From contig NW_006921543.1 of assembly GCF_000340215.1 (NCBI RefSeq), positions 744,001-808,000 of the forward strand: a stretch of DNA of 64,000 nt, read 5' to 3'. Position 1 is the stretch's first letter. Every line of letters starts with the position of its first letter. The notes under the pieces are model-generated. The model did no database searches, was not told the origin of the DNA, and saw only the letters and a list, made by a program, of their open reading frames with translations. The DNA is from Pseudocercospora fijiensis CIRAD86. Taxonomy: Eukaryota; Ascomycota; Dothideomycetes; Mycosphaerellales; Mycosphaerellaceae. Shown one piece after another: positions 25,029 to 37,194 of this stretch. The position numbers and the translations under genes were made by a program.

Positions 25029-28000
25029 ATGGAGGTGCGCACATGCGAATGCTTCAGCAGATACACCTTCGTCTCAGACCACACTCACCACGACTTGACA
25101 TGGCTCGACCATCGAATCTGGCGAGGCAGCCTCCTGCAAGCACACCGCAGCTATGATGGACACCTGCCCTGGAGCGAGCTACTGAACCAGCACATCGGCA
25201 TCCAAGGCAGCATCCAGGTCCTCGCCAGCTGGGCGAACCCACCTCGAGACGTCTACTGTGCTGGTAGCGACCATTACAACGGCAATCAGGCTGGCCTTGC
25301 ATCTCCGCTCCGAGTGCAACTCCAGCGAGTACCGTACCGTGGAGACCGTATTGATCGCGGCGTAAGTATGGCGGAGAAAGTAGCATACAGGCTTGGGCTG
25401 ACGAGTCAAGATCTGGACCTGCAAATTCCGCCTCGGCGACGAAGACGTCGTCACTATTCTCAGAACGGTCGGCTCCGGCGAGAAGCTCGAATTCTGGGGC
25501 CCTTCTGGCTATGTGCCTGGCCTTGGTCTCGCACGAGAGAGGATCCTCAGAGTAGCCCATCCACACTTGACAGCTCGGCACTTTCCGGCAAGCCCGTCGG
25601 TCGCTCCAAAGGCTGCCAGCATCCCTCCGTCGAAATCGGTGCGCAATGAGTCTCAAATGGCACCATCTGTCGCTCCCGTTGCGCACGCTCAACGCAAGAG
25701 CATTGTGATTGACCTTGGCGACAGCTCGAGTGACGACGAAGGAGACGATGCACCCTCGAGTTCTGCCAGCTCTCCACTCTCGTCAGTGGCAACGTTTGAG
25801 CATACCGATTTGACCATTCCTGATCCGCAGCCTGAGAACAGCCGTCTGACTTCGAGTGAAATTGACCAGGAGTCTAGGCTGGTCTCAATCCGGCGAGGAC
25901 CGCGCTGCCCATATTGCGACTATGGCCGAAGAAAAGCTTCTCCGGCGCACCTTGCAACCGATATGGCGCGACATGTCGAGGCTGCAGAGAAGCTACGAGC
26001 GCTTGGGAAGATGCCACAATTCTGTGACGCATGCGAAATGTCATTCTGCACACCAACAGCATTGGCCAAGCATCTTTGCATGCCGAACACAGCTGATCAA
26101 CGACTGAGGTGTCAATACTGTAGCTATCAAGCGACACAATCTTCCGACTTGGAGAAGCATAAAAGCGCTTCCGCAGATCTTCGAAGAACTGGTCGCCTAC
26201 CCGAGCGCTGCGAGATCTGCGGAAAAACTTACTGCAGTGGGCGCGATTTTGCTTTCCACCTCTGCGATGTCGAAGGCGTCATTGTTAGCAGTAGCGCCGT
26301 GTGCGCCGACCAAGCTGACAACGAGTCGGAGGCTCAGGACGTACATATCGACCGGGGCACCGATGGGTATTATCATTGTCGGAATTGTGAGTACATCAGC
26401 AAAGAGAGGGCCAATGTCGCGCGGCACATGGAGCGAGGCGAGAAAACCCGCCGATCTGGTCAGTCAACAAGGAGCTGCATTAGTTGCAGGAAGTCGTACT
26501 GCACTGATGGCGCCCTTATACATCACCGCTGTGAAAGACAAGATGGGAAAGAATTGGCGGACGAGCCGGGAACTCAAGCATTCGAAGATCGTATGATTGA
26601 GGCAGAGATGGCCGCTGACGCTACTTGGCCAGAGCTGACTAAGGAGGACGATGATAATGCCATCATTAGGCAAGATGCTGCTGGAGCTTACTGTTGCACT
26701 GATTGTGACTACAAGGCGCCCCGGCCGAGCATCGTTCGGCGCCATATGGAATTGGCTCGAAAGGCGTTTCGTGCTGGTCACCAAGGTGTACGCTGTAACA
26801 GCTGTGACAGCTTCTACTGTACGGCAACTACCCTCTCTCAACACAAATGTGAATTCCGACATGAGGCAAATCCTTCAACGAGAGCAGAGCCGCTGGACAT
26901 GGCCTTGATGAGTAATGCCGACATCGCTTTTGCGCGGGACGCCGATGGGTACCATTGCTGTCCGAAGTGTGACTATAAAGGACGATGGTCTAGCAATGTT
27001 CAGCGACATCTGGAATGGACGGCGAAGGCATGTGGTCCCCAACCACTCTCACACTGTGGCGACTGTAGCAAATCGTTTTGCACTCAAATAACGCTGGCTC
27101 GACACCATTGCGAAGGTAGACCTGGATTAGGTTCCGATGCCGAGCCGGATATGACAGATTTGATTGAGGACGGTTCGAGCGATCAAGATTTGGTGGAACA
27201 GCATTGTTGTCCAGATTGTGACTATGTTGGACTCCAACGTCATAAGGTACAGCGTCACATGGAGGCTGCAAAGAGGGCTCGTAGGGCTGGCCAGCGTCGT
27301 GGAGAATGTCATGATTGTGGCAACATGTACTGCACTGAGACAGCAGCGCGTTATCACCGCTGCAGACCTGGAAGCGACGAAAACACATCAAGAGTAGTGG
27401 AGGTCGAAGGCGGCGATGAGCAATGCACTAGCGATATTGCAGAAAAGGCATATGAAGGGCGATACGGGTGCCAGTACTGCGACTTCAGCATCAACGACAT
27501 CGAGTTTGCCACCAGACATCAAGAGTTGGCGCAGAAGCTTCGTGAAGCAGGAGTTACCCCCGAACTTTGCAGAGTTTGTGACAAGAAATACTGTGGCCGC
27601 GACACACTGAGGCTGCACAGATGCATGCCGGGCTTCTCACAGCAGCTTCCGGGTAGGAAGAGAAGGGCGAGCCCCATTCGTCGAGAAGGCCTTCGAAATA
27701 AGCGCCTCGTTCTTGAGTACGAAGAATCGCAGACCCTAAACTCACGGCCCGTGAGAGCAGACAAATCGGAAAAGAGCGACTTGGTCTTCACGTCCACGGA
27801 TAGCCATTTCGATTACGGACCGAGTGTGCTCAATATGGTTGAAGGACTATTCGAGAAACAAATCATTTTGAGGCCAGGTGAAAGCACTCTGCAACATGGC
27901 CCACTTGTCGACAGCCTTCAACAAATTTACGCCCAGAGAGACTCGCTCAAGATGAGGGCGCTCCACATTCCCCAGGGCCACGTCTTCAAGGGTCGTTGGC

Positions 28001-28737
28001 TTCTGGGGGTTGCAGCGGCATTGATACATATGACCGGTGAGAAGTTGCCGGAGGACGAGGCTTGTGCAAGATGTCGAGAAGGCCGTGGTCTGTATGCCTC
28101 TTGTGTGCAGCACAAAGATGTAGATCGGGGTTCTTGTTCGAATTGTGTCCAGGTCGGCCATCTACATCAGTGCTCATTGCGAAAGATACAAGGTGAGATG
28201 CTCGTCTTCACACTTAATCAGAAACAGAAGCTGACCAGCATAGTCTCTCGTGTGGAGCCCGCGCAATCTGCTCGACAGTCAGACCGCAAGGCTTCGAACA
28301 CAGATCTGGCTCCAGATTCCGAAGTAGCACAACGAGCGCCACATGCGGTTGTGCATCCCAATGCCGCGCCGGCAATGTCGACAATGAACGACGTTGTCGA
28401 GCTAACGCCAGCCGAGCAGAGCAGACTCACACTCGCCTTGTCGATGCGTAGCGACGAATCGAACAACGTCAGAATGCCGTTCGAGGACTGCGAAACTCTC
28501 TCTGGCTTGCTAAATGAGATTGTTGACGGACCTTACCACGGCTTAGTGGACTCCAAGGAGGCCATTCGTGCGCTCTGGATCTCTGCAAGCGATGAGGCTG
28601 AGGCTTCCAAGCTGTATCTGAGGCCCTCGAAGCAGTCGTCTGCGGAGTCCTATCGACGATTTCTAGGTCGTGAGGTCAAGCAACGATTGCGGCAGGATAG
28701 TGGCACTTGTGTTATTTCCATTGTTGTGGAGTTCTGA
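25029..28737 (+). CDS. Large protein with seven tandem double zinc-finger modules and a Cys-rich fungal domain
   Basis: Best model is two exons, 25029-25361 and 25411-28737, encoding 1219 aa. The 49-bp intron has GTAAGT at 25362, a CTGAC branch site at 25398 and CAAG at its end, and it joins 111 codons exactly in frame. Alternative upstream start: 24999. Residues about 275-850 hold seven repeats of roughly 80 residues. Each pairs a CxxCxY...H finger with a CxxCxxxxC...HxC finger (for example YHCRNCEYISKERANVARHM, then CISCRKSYCTDGALIHHRC). Near residues 993-1035 is CARCREGRGLYASC...CSNC, resembling the fungal Cys-rich domain DUF3716. A Ser/Asp acidic patch precedes the fingers. A nuclear DNA-binding or regulatory role is likely, but no target can be read from the sequence. 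Confidence 0.82.
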
Positions 28738-29161
28738 TCCGCGAACCGCAAACGCTGCTGCGCTAGCGGGCTTGTCACCTGCAGGGTCTCGAAGTGAAGC
28801 ATACGACCCGCATGTCCTTCGCTTTCAAGGCTCCACACTCGACTTACTTGAAGATTTTCAAACACACGTCCGGATGTCAGACTTGTTCAACGTCAAGGCC
28901 CATCACTTAACGCAAAGGTTCCGCTGCGCGCCATAGCTGCCTGCCGCCTTCCTCGAAATCCAGTTCCACCGCGGCGCCGCTGTTAGACTGCAAATTACCA
29001 ACTTCAGATCCGCCTCGACTCTGTAGGTTGCAGCACCATTTGCACTTTGGAATACTCGGGGCGAAAAACCGTCGCCACTACTTGGCGCCCTTCACTTCTA
29101 TCGAATATCCGACCGAGTTTTATAGTCTCTTATTGCTTCTTGCATCGCTGCCCGCCCCGAT
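28738..29161. other. Intergenic region between zinc-finger and F-box genes
   Basis: 424 bp of normal composition. It should contain the 3' end of the zinc-finger transcript and the promoter of the F-box gene. Short open frames here overlap only by chance. Confidence 0.5.
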
Positions 29162-30595
29162 ATGGCGTCCAACAACCAATCAGTCGACAGATTCACTGCA
29201 CTTCCTTTGGAAATGCTGCGGAATATTGCAGGCTATCTTGACCTCTGGAACCGACTGAAGTTGCGAACAGTCTTCCCAAAGGCGCAGGAAGAAATTGTCG
29301 TTGACCTAATCGGCGATGCGCTGAAGACGGTACACGTGTCACCGAACAGCCTCTCCCTAGCGAACTTCGACAAAATCACCATGACCCGCTTCTTTCGGAC
29401 GCGCATCGAGAATATAACATATCTGCCCATGGTCTTCTGCGCAAAGGGATACAAAGGTAGGCGGGACAACCAGATACGCAGCCTTGAGGACTTTCGCAAG
29501 AGACACCCTGCTCTTAGTCGGTCGGAGTCGCAAAGAAGCTTCGAAATCTACCAAGATCTTGTGCACGAATATGAAGACAATGACTTCGACAGCCTGAAAC
29601 AACTACAAACCGCTGAAAAAGAGACATCGCTTCGAAAGCAACTCACAAAGGCTATGAAAAGACTACCAAATCTGAGCTCCGTATCGATCTCAACATGTGC
29701 TCAGGCTCAAGGAATCAACGGGAAGTTGGTCAAAGAATTGAGCCTTTGGCTGCGCGAGGATCCGCCAGATCGCCAGACCTCGCATAATCTGATGTCGGCA
29801 GCTTTCACCTCGTTTGGCGAGCGGTGGTACATGGCATTTGTCTTCATCATTCTGGATGTCTTACATACGATCAAGCCACTGTCGAATTTAGCAATTGGTG
29901 ATAGCATGAAAGGCCAGCTTATTCGTGACCCCAAATTCCAGGATGCCTTCGAGATCGGCCTTTTGGAGCAGTCTCTAGCCCAAGTCACTCGCTTGACAAT
30001 CAGTTGCGCGCACGGCTACAACCGCGACCGAAAGGTCACAGCTGAACGGTGGTACGCCATCGCAGCACACTCCAAGAAATTGCAAGAGCTCACCGTCTAC
30101 GCCGACGACTCTGATGATGATTATTATAATGACTGGCTTAATGTCGGCGATGGTGTACGAGCTGTGGATGGTTTCCTTAGCCACGGAGACTACACTCAGC
30201 TCAAGAAGCTTCGAATCGAAGGAAGTCAATGGACTAGTGGAGTTGACGTGAAGCTATTTGAGCAATTCCTCTTCCTACACCGTCACGTCATCAAAGAAAT
30301 CGAACTCGAGAGCATACTGCTGGTGGACCGCCCGCAGAAGGGCTCTGCTTTGACGGAAAATCACGCCTACAACAACCTGCGCGACTTCCTGTTGGACACC
30401 AATTGGCTCAAAGTCATTACAAGGTTCGAGATGAAGCTCTCTAGGCACGATCCAAGTGCTCAGCATGTGAACTACGAGGACTGTCTCAACTGCCGGAAGC
30501 TCCCACAGCTAGCGAAGGATCTGAACGTGCCTCTCAAGAAGGACGTGTGGGACTTCGGCGAGGTGGTGATGCGCAACAACGCAAGAAATGGCTAG
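29162..30595 (+). CDS. F-box protein, 477 aa
   Basis: A single uninterrupted exon with normal codon composition. Residues about 10-45 (FTALPLEMLRNIAGYLDLWN) fit the F-box, the segment that binds Skp1 and brings substrates to SCF ubiquitin ligases. The rest has the hydrophobic-patch, Leu-rich look of fungal F-box proteins, including an acidic run (YADDSDDDYYNDW) near residue 315, but no WD40 or clear LRR repeats. The substrate cannot be inferred. The ATG at 29162 is preferred because the F-box follows directly. It is co-directional with the zinc-finger gene, 424 bp downstream. Confidence 0.82.
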   Translation: MASNNQSVDRFTALPLEMLRNIAGYLDLWNRLKLRTVFPKAQEEIVVDLIGDALKTVHVSPNSLSLANFDKITMTRFFRTRIENITYLPMVFCAKGYKGRRDNQIRSLEDFRKRHPALSRSESQRSFEIYQDLVHEYEDNDFDSLKQLQTAEKETSLRKQLTKAMKRLPNLSSVSISTCAQAQGINGKLVKELSLWLREDPPDRQTSHNLMSAAFTSFGERWYMAFVFIILDVLHTIKPLSNLAIGDSMKGQLIRDPKFQDAFEIGLLEQSLAQVTRLTISCAHGYNRDRKVTAERWYAIAAHSKKLQELTVYADDSDDDYYNDWLNVGDGVRAVDGFLSHGDYTQLKKLRIEGSQWTSGVDVKLFEQFLFLHRHVIKEIELESILLVDRPQKGSALTENHAYNNLRDFLLDTNWLKVITRFEMKLSRHDPSAQHVNYEDCLNCRKLPQLAKDLNVPLKKDVWDFGEVVMRNNARNG

Positions 30596-31196
30596 AAAAT
30601 GGCGCTTGGAGACTAGAATGGCGATGGAGAAGTGGGAGACAGCAGAGGCTGCAAGTACGGATATCAAACCCCACGGAAGGAATCATGAATGAGCGATACA
30701 GTAGCATACACGATTCGACGGCGATCCTTTCCTTTGGTCCAGCGGATCGGTCGGAAGCGCGCACGAAGGATGGATCGATCTTTGCTACGCAAGCGGAGCG
30801 CAAAGGGCAAAATGCCAGCATTGATTTCATCCATGCTAAGACTCAGACTTCGACACAAGCATACCTTGACGCTCGGGTATGTGATTTCAGACATTAAGCA
30901 AGAGAATGAACCGACCGCGGTTATCGAATTCTCGCGTTCCTTCCGAGTTTAGTATCCCTCTATACAGCTCCTTTAGTGAGCCTATTATCGTGTAATAATT
31001 CACAAGCATTAATTAGACTCGCGCAAGGTCAAGCTTAGCTTTATATCTACAATATGCTATGCCCTATCGGATATCCCTACTCGTTAAGGTCCTTGCCTAC
31101 CTAGCTTCTCTAGTATACTATAAGTAACCTCTAATGCGATTATATCTATATACAAGCAACTAACGATTGTACTAGCGCGCGCCTTATATTACCGTG
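30596..31196. other. Right edge of island 1 and RIP-type flank
   Basis: 30596-30950 has normal composition and no convincing gene. From about 30950 RIP-type composition resumes, and 30950-31196 holds no recognisable element before the left inverted repeat of E1. Confidence 0.5.
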
Positions 31197-31221
31197 CCGG
31201 AGTAACTATACCTACCCTACG
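31197..31221 (+). repeat. Left terminal inverted repeat of E1
   Basis: CCGGAGTAACTATACCTACC matches the reverse complement of the right end, which reads CCGGAGTAACCGTGCCTACC. The differences are C-to-T and G-to-A. Confidence 0.55.
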
Positions 31222-31442
31222 TATATCGCGCGATTCGCGTCTCCTAGTAATTTGTTAGTAAAGCCGAATTAAATGCTATTCTAGCTATACTTCTCGTACT
31301 TCTCGCTCTAGTAGTAACGCTTAGGGTTAAGAAGGAGGCATTTCTCGAGCCTGCCGTCGATTTAATACTAATATAGTAACTAAACAATGCCTCCCCGCTA
31401 TAAACCTAACGCGTCTCGTAAAGCTAAAGAGGCCGTAGAGTC

Positions 31443-31639
31443 TATTAGGACTAAAGAGGTTATACGTGATTAGTATATAACCGGGCTCGAGTGAAGCTAG
31501 GGTCTTAATGCCTTAGGCAGGGCTTAGCGCTTAGCAATAGGCTAACTTGCCTACCTTCCTCCCTCCCCTCTTAGCTCCTTATCGAATACTACTCGTACCT
31601 ACTACTACCCTATCTACCTACTAATATACCCTTCTTATA
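31443..31639 (+). repeat. 5' LTR of chromovirus C copy 2
   Basis: 197 bp, TATTAGGACTAAAG to CTTCTTATA. It contains ATCGAATACTA at 31581-31591; the primer site GAGTATTCGAT starts at 31640. Confidence 0.92.
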
Positions 31640-31859
31640 GAGTATTCGATCTACCCTTTAAGGGTAGTAGCTAGATAGTTCTTATTTCAAGCTTTTAGCG
31701 GTATAGCTACGAACAAGACTAATCTAACTATATTACGCCCGAAGAACGGGACCTATACGTACTACTCTATCGAAACAACCGTACTAATTATTAAGCAAGG
31801 CCTTCTATACGGCCTATTATACTAAGTTAAGTATACTAAGCCGATATCTACTAATTCCG

Positions 31860-34800
31860 CTATATCCGCATCTTAGGGGCTAATAATATATTATTAGTGT
31901 CGCCCCTTATAATAGCTAGTTTATTACGAAACAATAACCGTACTGCCGCTAGTAGCGCTAGCAACGATAACGCTAGTAGCACAGTGCCTAAAGTGCCTAC
32001 TAAAGCACCTACTAAAGTGCCTCCTACTAAAGAGCCTACTACTAGGCCTACCGAAGAACCTGTAATTCTAGGTAACGACCTAGAGTTGCCTATTAACGAC
32101 ATTCTTAACAACATTACTAATCGACGATATAGCTAACTAGCCTTTAGCCCTCAACTATTAGGGAGACTTTAAGAAGCTACTTAAAACAGGCTTACTACCC
32201 TACGTTAAGAACAATAGCTAAAGGATAATCTCCTCGAGCTCCGTCGCCTTTAGGAAGCCCCGACAACTAAACTAATAGCGGGACCTTCTTTACTACCTAT
32301 CTAAAAGAAGGACGCCAAACTCAAGGACTACACTATGTTTAATAGCTCTAGTCGAAAGTAGTATAACGACTACATTCGTAACTATAAACTCAACTAGCGC
32401 AATGTACTAAGAGCGCTACTAGACGACTATTCCTTAGTCGTATACGCTATGCAGTATATTAATAGCGACCTAAAGCGCATGTAGGATAACTGTTTCGACT
32501 CCCTCGACGACTAGACCGCTGTTTAGTAGCAGACCTACAAAACCATTATACTAGACACCCTTAGAAACCCTATACTAAGGCAACAATATGCTTAGGACCT
32601 ATATCTTCGAGCTAAGTAGAAGACTAATTAATCGGCTCGCTTATTCGAGGCCTATTTAAAGACCCTCGAGGATAACCTCCCGGCTAAGACTAATTCTATA
32701 TAGATCTCCGAGATACGCCTAAAACTTAGATAGGAGCTTATCCTCGAATTGGACCGTCGCCGTGTATTCGAACAAGCTAATCTAATACGTATTTAATTCA
32801 TAGTCGAGGTAGAAACAGCCGAACGGGCTGTTTAGCTCTAATAACGACTAGAATTAAGGATCCGACTAGCTAGTACTAACCGTAGCAACCGTAGTAGCCG
32901 CGGAGGAAACTAAGGTTCCTACTATAATAACAATGCTAACAATAGGAATAGTAACGACCGTAGAAGAGGCCGTAGCCGACGGCTATATAGAGGAGGCCGC
33001 GATAGGGGCCGTAGAAGGGGCTCGTATCCTTATAACGCTAACCGCTTAACTAACAACAATAGCTACGGCAGTCTACTAACTAGATTAAAGTGCTTCAATT
33101 GTGACAGCACTAGCTATCTACTAGGCTAATGCGACAAACCTAAGGACTAGGCCCGAATTAACCGTACTTCCGCCGAGTATAGGAAACATCTTTTAGCCGC
33201 TAATACTACCCTAGTCGGCTCTTTTAATTAGTCGAAAAAAGAGTAAGCGCCGTACTAACTGTTAGCCTTATACGGCGTAAGACTATCGATATTGTGCTAG
33301 CTATAACACGCTCCTACCTTATATAGGATACGAAGGGTACTAACTACTAAACTAAGGTTATGCTAGATCTAGGAAATTCAGTTAGCGCCCTTATTAACTA
33401 TCGCTTAGCTAAGCAATTAGACCTCCGACAATCGCCTAGGACTAATATGCTAGTCCTTGCTTAGTTTAATAACGCTCGGCACTTAACCTATAGGGCCTAC
33501 TATGTTCCTATAGTTCTAAAAGACGACCTCGGAAATAAACGCCTACTAAACTTTACTACCTACGCGGTAGACATAGACAGCCTTCTATCCGACATTATTA
33601 TTAGCAACCCTATTCTTAAGTACTATGCTATAGTTATAGACTTAGGTAGTTAACAATAGCGATTTAGAATCGCTAGGAAAGAGGACATTAAATACATTAA
33701 TATTAGCGAGTGCCCTAACGATATTAGGGTCCTATTTATTAGCAACCTAACACCTGCCTTAGCGGATCCGATAGCTAACCTTCTCGGCGGAGATAACGAT
33801 AAACCTGTGCCCCCTAATAGCATAGACCCTAATTAGCTTGCTTGTATACTAGAGCCTATTCGAGAGACCTATATTAATGTATTTAAACACTACCTAGCAT
33901 CGACATTGCCTATGTTTAAAGAGACGGATTATAAGATTAATATTATAGAGAGCAAAGAGGTTCCTTTTAGACCCCTCTACAACCTTAGTAAACGAGAGCT
34001 TGCTATATTGCGTAAGTACCTAGAGGAAAACCTAGCTAATAGCCGGATACGGTATAGTAACAGCCCTGCTAGTGCCCCTATCCTGTTCGTACTAAAGAAG
34101 GATAGTAGCCTGCGTCTCTATATCGATTATCGTAGGCTTAATGCTGTTACTATTAAAGATCGCTGTCTACTTCCTCTTATTAATAAGACCCTCGATCGCC
34201 TTTCTAGTACCTACTACTATACTATATTAGACATTAAGGACGCCTATTACCGCATTTGTATTCGTAAGGGCGATAAATAGAAGACAGCCTTTCGCACTCG
34301 CTATAGCTATTTCGAGTACTTAGTTATACTATTTGGGCTAGCTAATGCCCCTACTATATTCTAGTCCTATATTAATCGGGCCCTATTAGGCCTATTAGAT
34401 TACCTCTATATAGTTTACCTAGATAACATCCTAGTTTATATACACTTACCTAACATTACAGAACACTAGGCTATAGTACGAAAGGTCCTCGACCGCCTAC
34501 GGGCCTATAGCCTGTATTACAAGCCTTCTAAATACACCTTTGCTACTAAGGAGGTGTCCTTCCTTAGCTTCCTCGTATTAACTAAGGGTGTTAAGGCTAA
34601 TCCTAATCGGATTAAAACTATTACTAAATGGCCTGTTCCTACGTTAATTAAGGAGCTATAGTCGTTCCTCGGCTTCGCTAACTTCTACCGTCGGTTTATT
34701 AAGAGCTATTTACGGCATGTAATGCCCCTAACTAAGCTTACTAAAACCAAGGCTAACCCAACCAGAGAGTTCAAATAGACTAATAGAGCACAAGCCGCTT

Positions 34801-37140
34801 TTAACGGCCTAAAGTAACGCTTTACTAATGTCCCCTTATTGCACTATTTCGTACTAAGCAAGCAGATCCGAATTGAGACTAACGCTTTACAGTTCGCTAT
34901 ATTAGCTATTATATTATAACAGGCTAATAACACCTATTAGTACCCGATTGCCTTCTTTTTACGAAAGATAATCGATATAGAGCGTCGCTACGAGACCTAC
35001 GAGTAAGAGCTCCTAGCTATTATCGAGGCCTTTAAGCATTAGAGGCACTATCTCGATAGTACATAGCACACTATTTAGGTCTATATAGACTATAACAACC
35101 TCCGTAGCATTACTAAGGTTACTAGGGTTATAGGTCGATAGGCTAGATAGGCCGTCTACCTCGCTAGGTTTGATTTTAATATATTATATCGGCTAGGCGT
35201 AAGCAACCCTACTAATAGCCTATCGAGGCGACCTAATTACGATAGCGAGACCTAACACATTAATTCTTTATTTCTAACCCTGCAGCATAAGATTGCTATA
35301 GCCCGTATTGTTAATAAGTAAGCGTAGGATAAGCGGACTTCCGGACCCCGCGGCGGCAACAAATACTATAGCGGAGTTGTCGTTCTTCTAGTACGCGTTA
35401 GAAAGGACGTAGATCGCTCGAGCTATAATAACTCGATTAAAGACATTGCTATCTATAGTAATAGCCTATATAGCGATAGCACTATAGAAGAGGTTGTAGT
35501 AGTTCTAGCTACTAGTACTATTAGATGCATATAATGCGTACCTCGTTTAATAGCGAGGGTGCTGTTAAATAACCTTACAAATAGGGATAGTTAATCGTTT
35601 ATAGATAAGCTATTGCGTGCTTAGCAGAGGGACGCCTTTGCTGTCGAGCGTATTAATAGGCTTGTAAGTAGACGGGCGACTCGATCTAGTAAGAGTAATA
35701 GTTAGTCGATCGACGACAAAGGTTACTTAAAGTTCAAGGGCAGATACTATATCCCCGCTAAGCAATCGATTAGATAAGAGCTTTTAAAGAGGCACTATAA
35801 TAGTAAGCTCGCTAGTTACTATAGTATAGAGAGGTCGTACGAGTTACTATCGCGCATATACTACTAGCTAAATAGTAAGCGGCATATAAAGGAGTATATA
35901 CAGACCTATGCAGTATGCTAGCGAGTTAAAGCACTAAAGCACTTACTATTTAGCGAGTTGTCTTTACTCCCTATTCTAAAGAAGCCTTTTGCAGAGCTTA
36001 TAATAGACTTTATTATAGGTCTTCCCCCTACTAAGCGAAGGGGAAGCAAAGACGTCTTTAACGCTATACTAGTTATTATAGACCGATTTACTAAGGGTGC
36101 TCGATACATCCCGGCGCGGAAAGATTAGACTGCTATTAATATAGTAGAGGCGCTATAGAACAATATCTTCTATTATCTATATCTATTAGGGAACCCCTAA
36201 GGGGATAGTCTCCGATAGGGGCTCGATATTTATATCGCACTATTAGAGCGAGATTTGCTTATAGCTAAGACTGAAACATCGGCTATTAATAGCCTTCTAT
36301 CTATAGACTAACGGTCAAATAGAGAGGCAGAATGCTACCCTATAGCAGTACCTACGCAGTTACATTAACGAGAACCCTAACGACTAGGTCAACCTCCTAT
36401 AACTAGCTAAATTCGTATATAATAATAGTGTCTACTTATCGACTAAGGTGTTACTATATATAGCTATAATAGGCTAGAATGCTGCTATGCTACAAGACCT
36501 ACTATCGCTCGAGGCCGAGCGTAAGGAAAGGGAAGCGCGTTAAGTACTAGAGACACTAGCAGCTATTAAGAGGGTTTAAAAGATGCGAGAAATTCACGCT
36601 AAGATAGCTAACAAACTAGCAAAGGCCTAGGCCTATTAGAAGGCCTATTATAACAAACACTATACGCTAATAACCTTCAAGCAAGGGCTACAAGGCGACC
36701 TAGTTATACTAAGCACTAAGAACCTCCGTATCCGCAAACACCTATCGCCTAATAGTAAAACAAGGCCTAAGCTCGCACTAAGATATATTAGCCTATTCCG
36801 CATTCGAGAAGCTAAGGGCACACAGGCTTACTAGTTGTAGCTTCTACCTTATTGCACTGTCTATAATACCTTCTATATATCCCTCCTTAAGCCGTACTAC
36901 CTACGCGAAGGGGATAAAGCACCTGCTAAATCCGAAGATATACTAGCTAATAGCGAAGAGCTGTAGTCTATAGAGCGTATACTAAAGCATCGGACTAGGA
37001 AGGGCAAGAAGGAGTACCTACTAAGATAGTAGGGCTATTTACTAGAATAGGACTTATAGGAAGCTAAAGGTTCCTTTAAGGACATAACCGAGTTATTAGA
37101 TAAGTATTAGACTAGCGTAAAGAATAAGAAGAAGGCTAAA
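31860..37140 (+). pseudogene. Gag-Pol polyprotein of chromovirus C copy 2, with chromodomain
   Basis: Collinear with copy 1. The zinc knuckle at 33091-33132 is better preserved (CFNCDSTSYLLGQC, only the His is lost). RT has an open 124-codon piece at 33906-34280 and a catalytic box reading YLDN near 34420, the same lesion as in copy 1. Integrase is near 35700-36500 and the chromodomain near 36973-37090 (ERILKHRTRKGKKEYLLRW, with stops). TAG and TAA codons break every domain. Confidence 0.88.
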
Positions 37141-37172
37141 AGCTTATAATATTACTATTAAGGCCTAGGATT

Positions 37173-37194
37173 AATGCTACCCCGGGGTGCTATT
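37173..37194. repeat. Near-palindrome, copy 8 (end of chromovirus C copy 2 Pol)
   Basis: Core TACCCCGGGGTGC, same position relative to Pol as the copy at 18079. The stretch from here to the 3' LTR (37195-38418) is non-coding, with tandem AAAGCTTTAA-type runs near 37650-37730. Confidence 0.6.

Noticed and set aside
25054..25692. 212-codon minus-strand ORF over the start of the zinc-finger gene.
   Set aside because: It overlaps exon 1, the spliceable intron and the coding start of the plus-strand gene, and has no domain.
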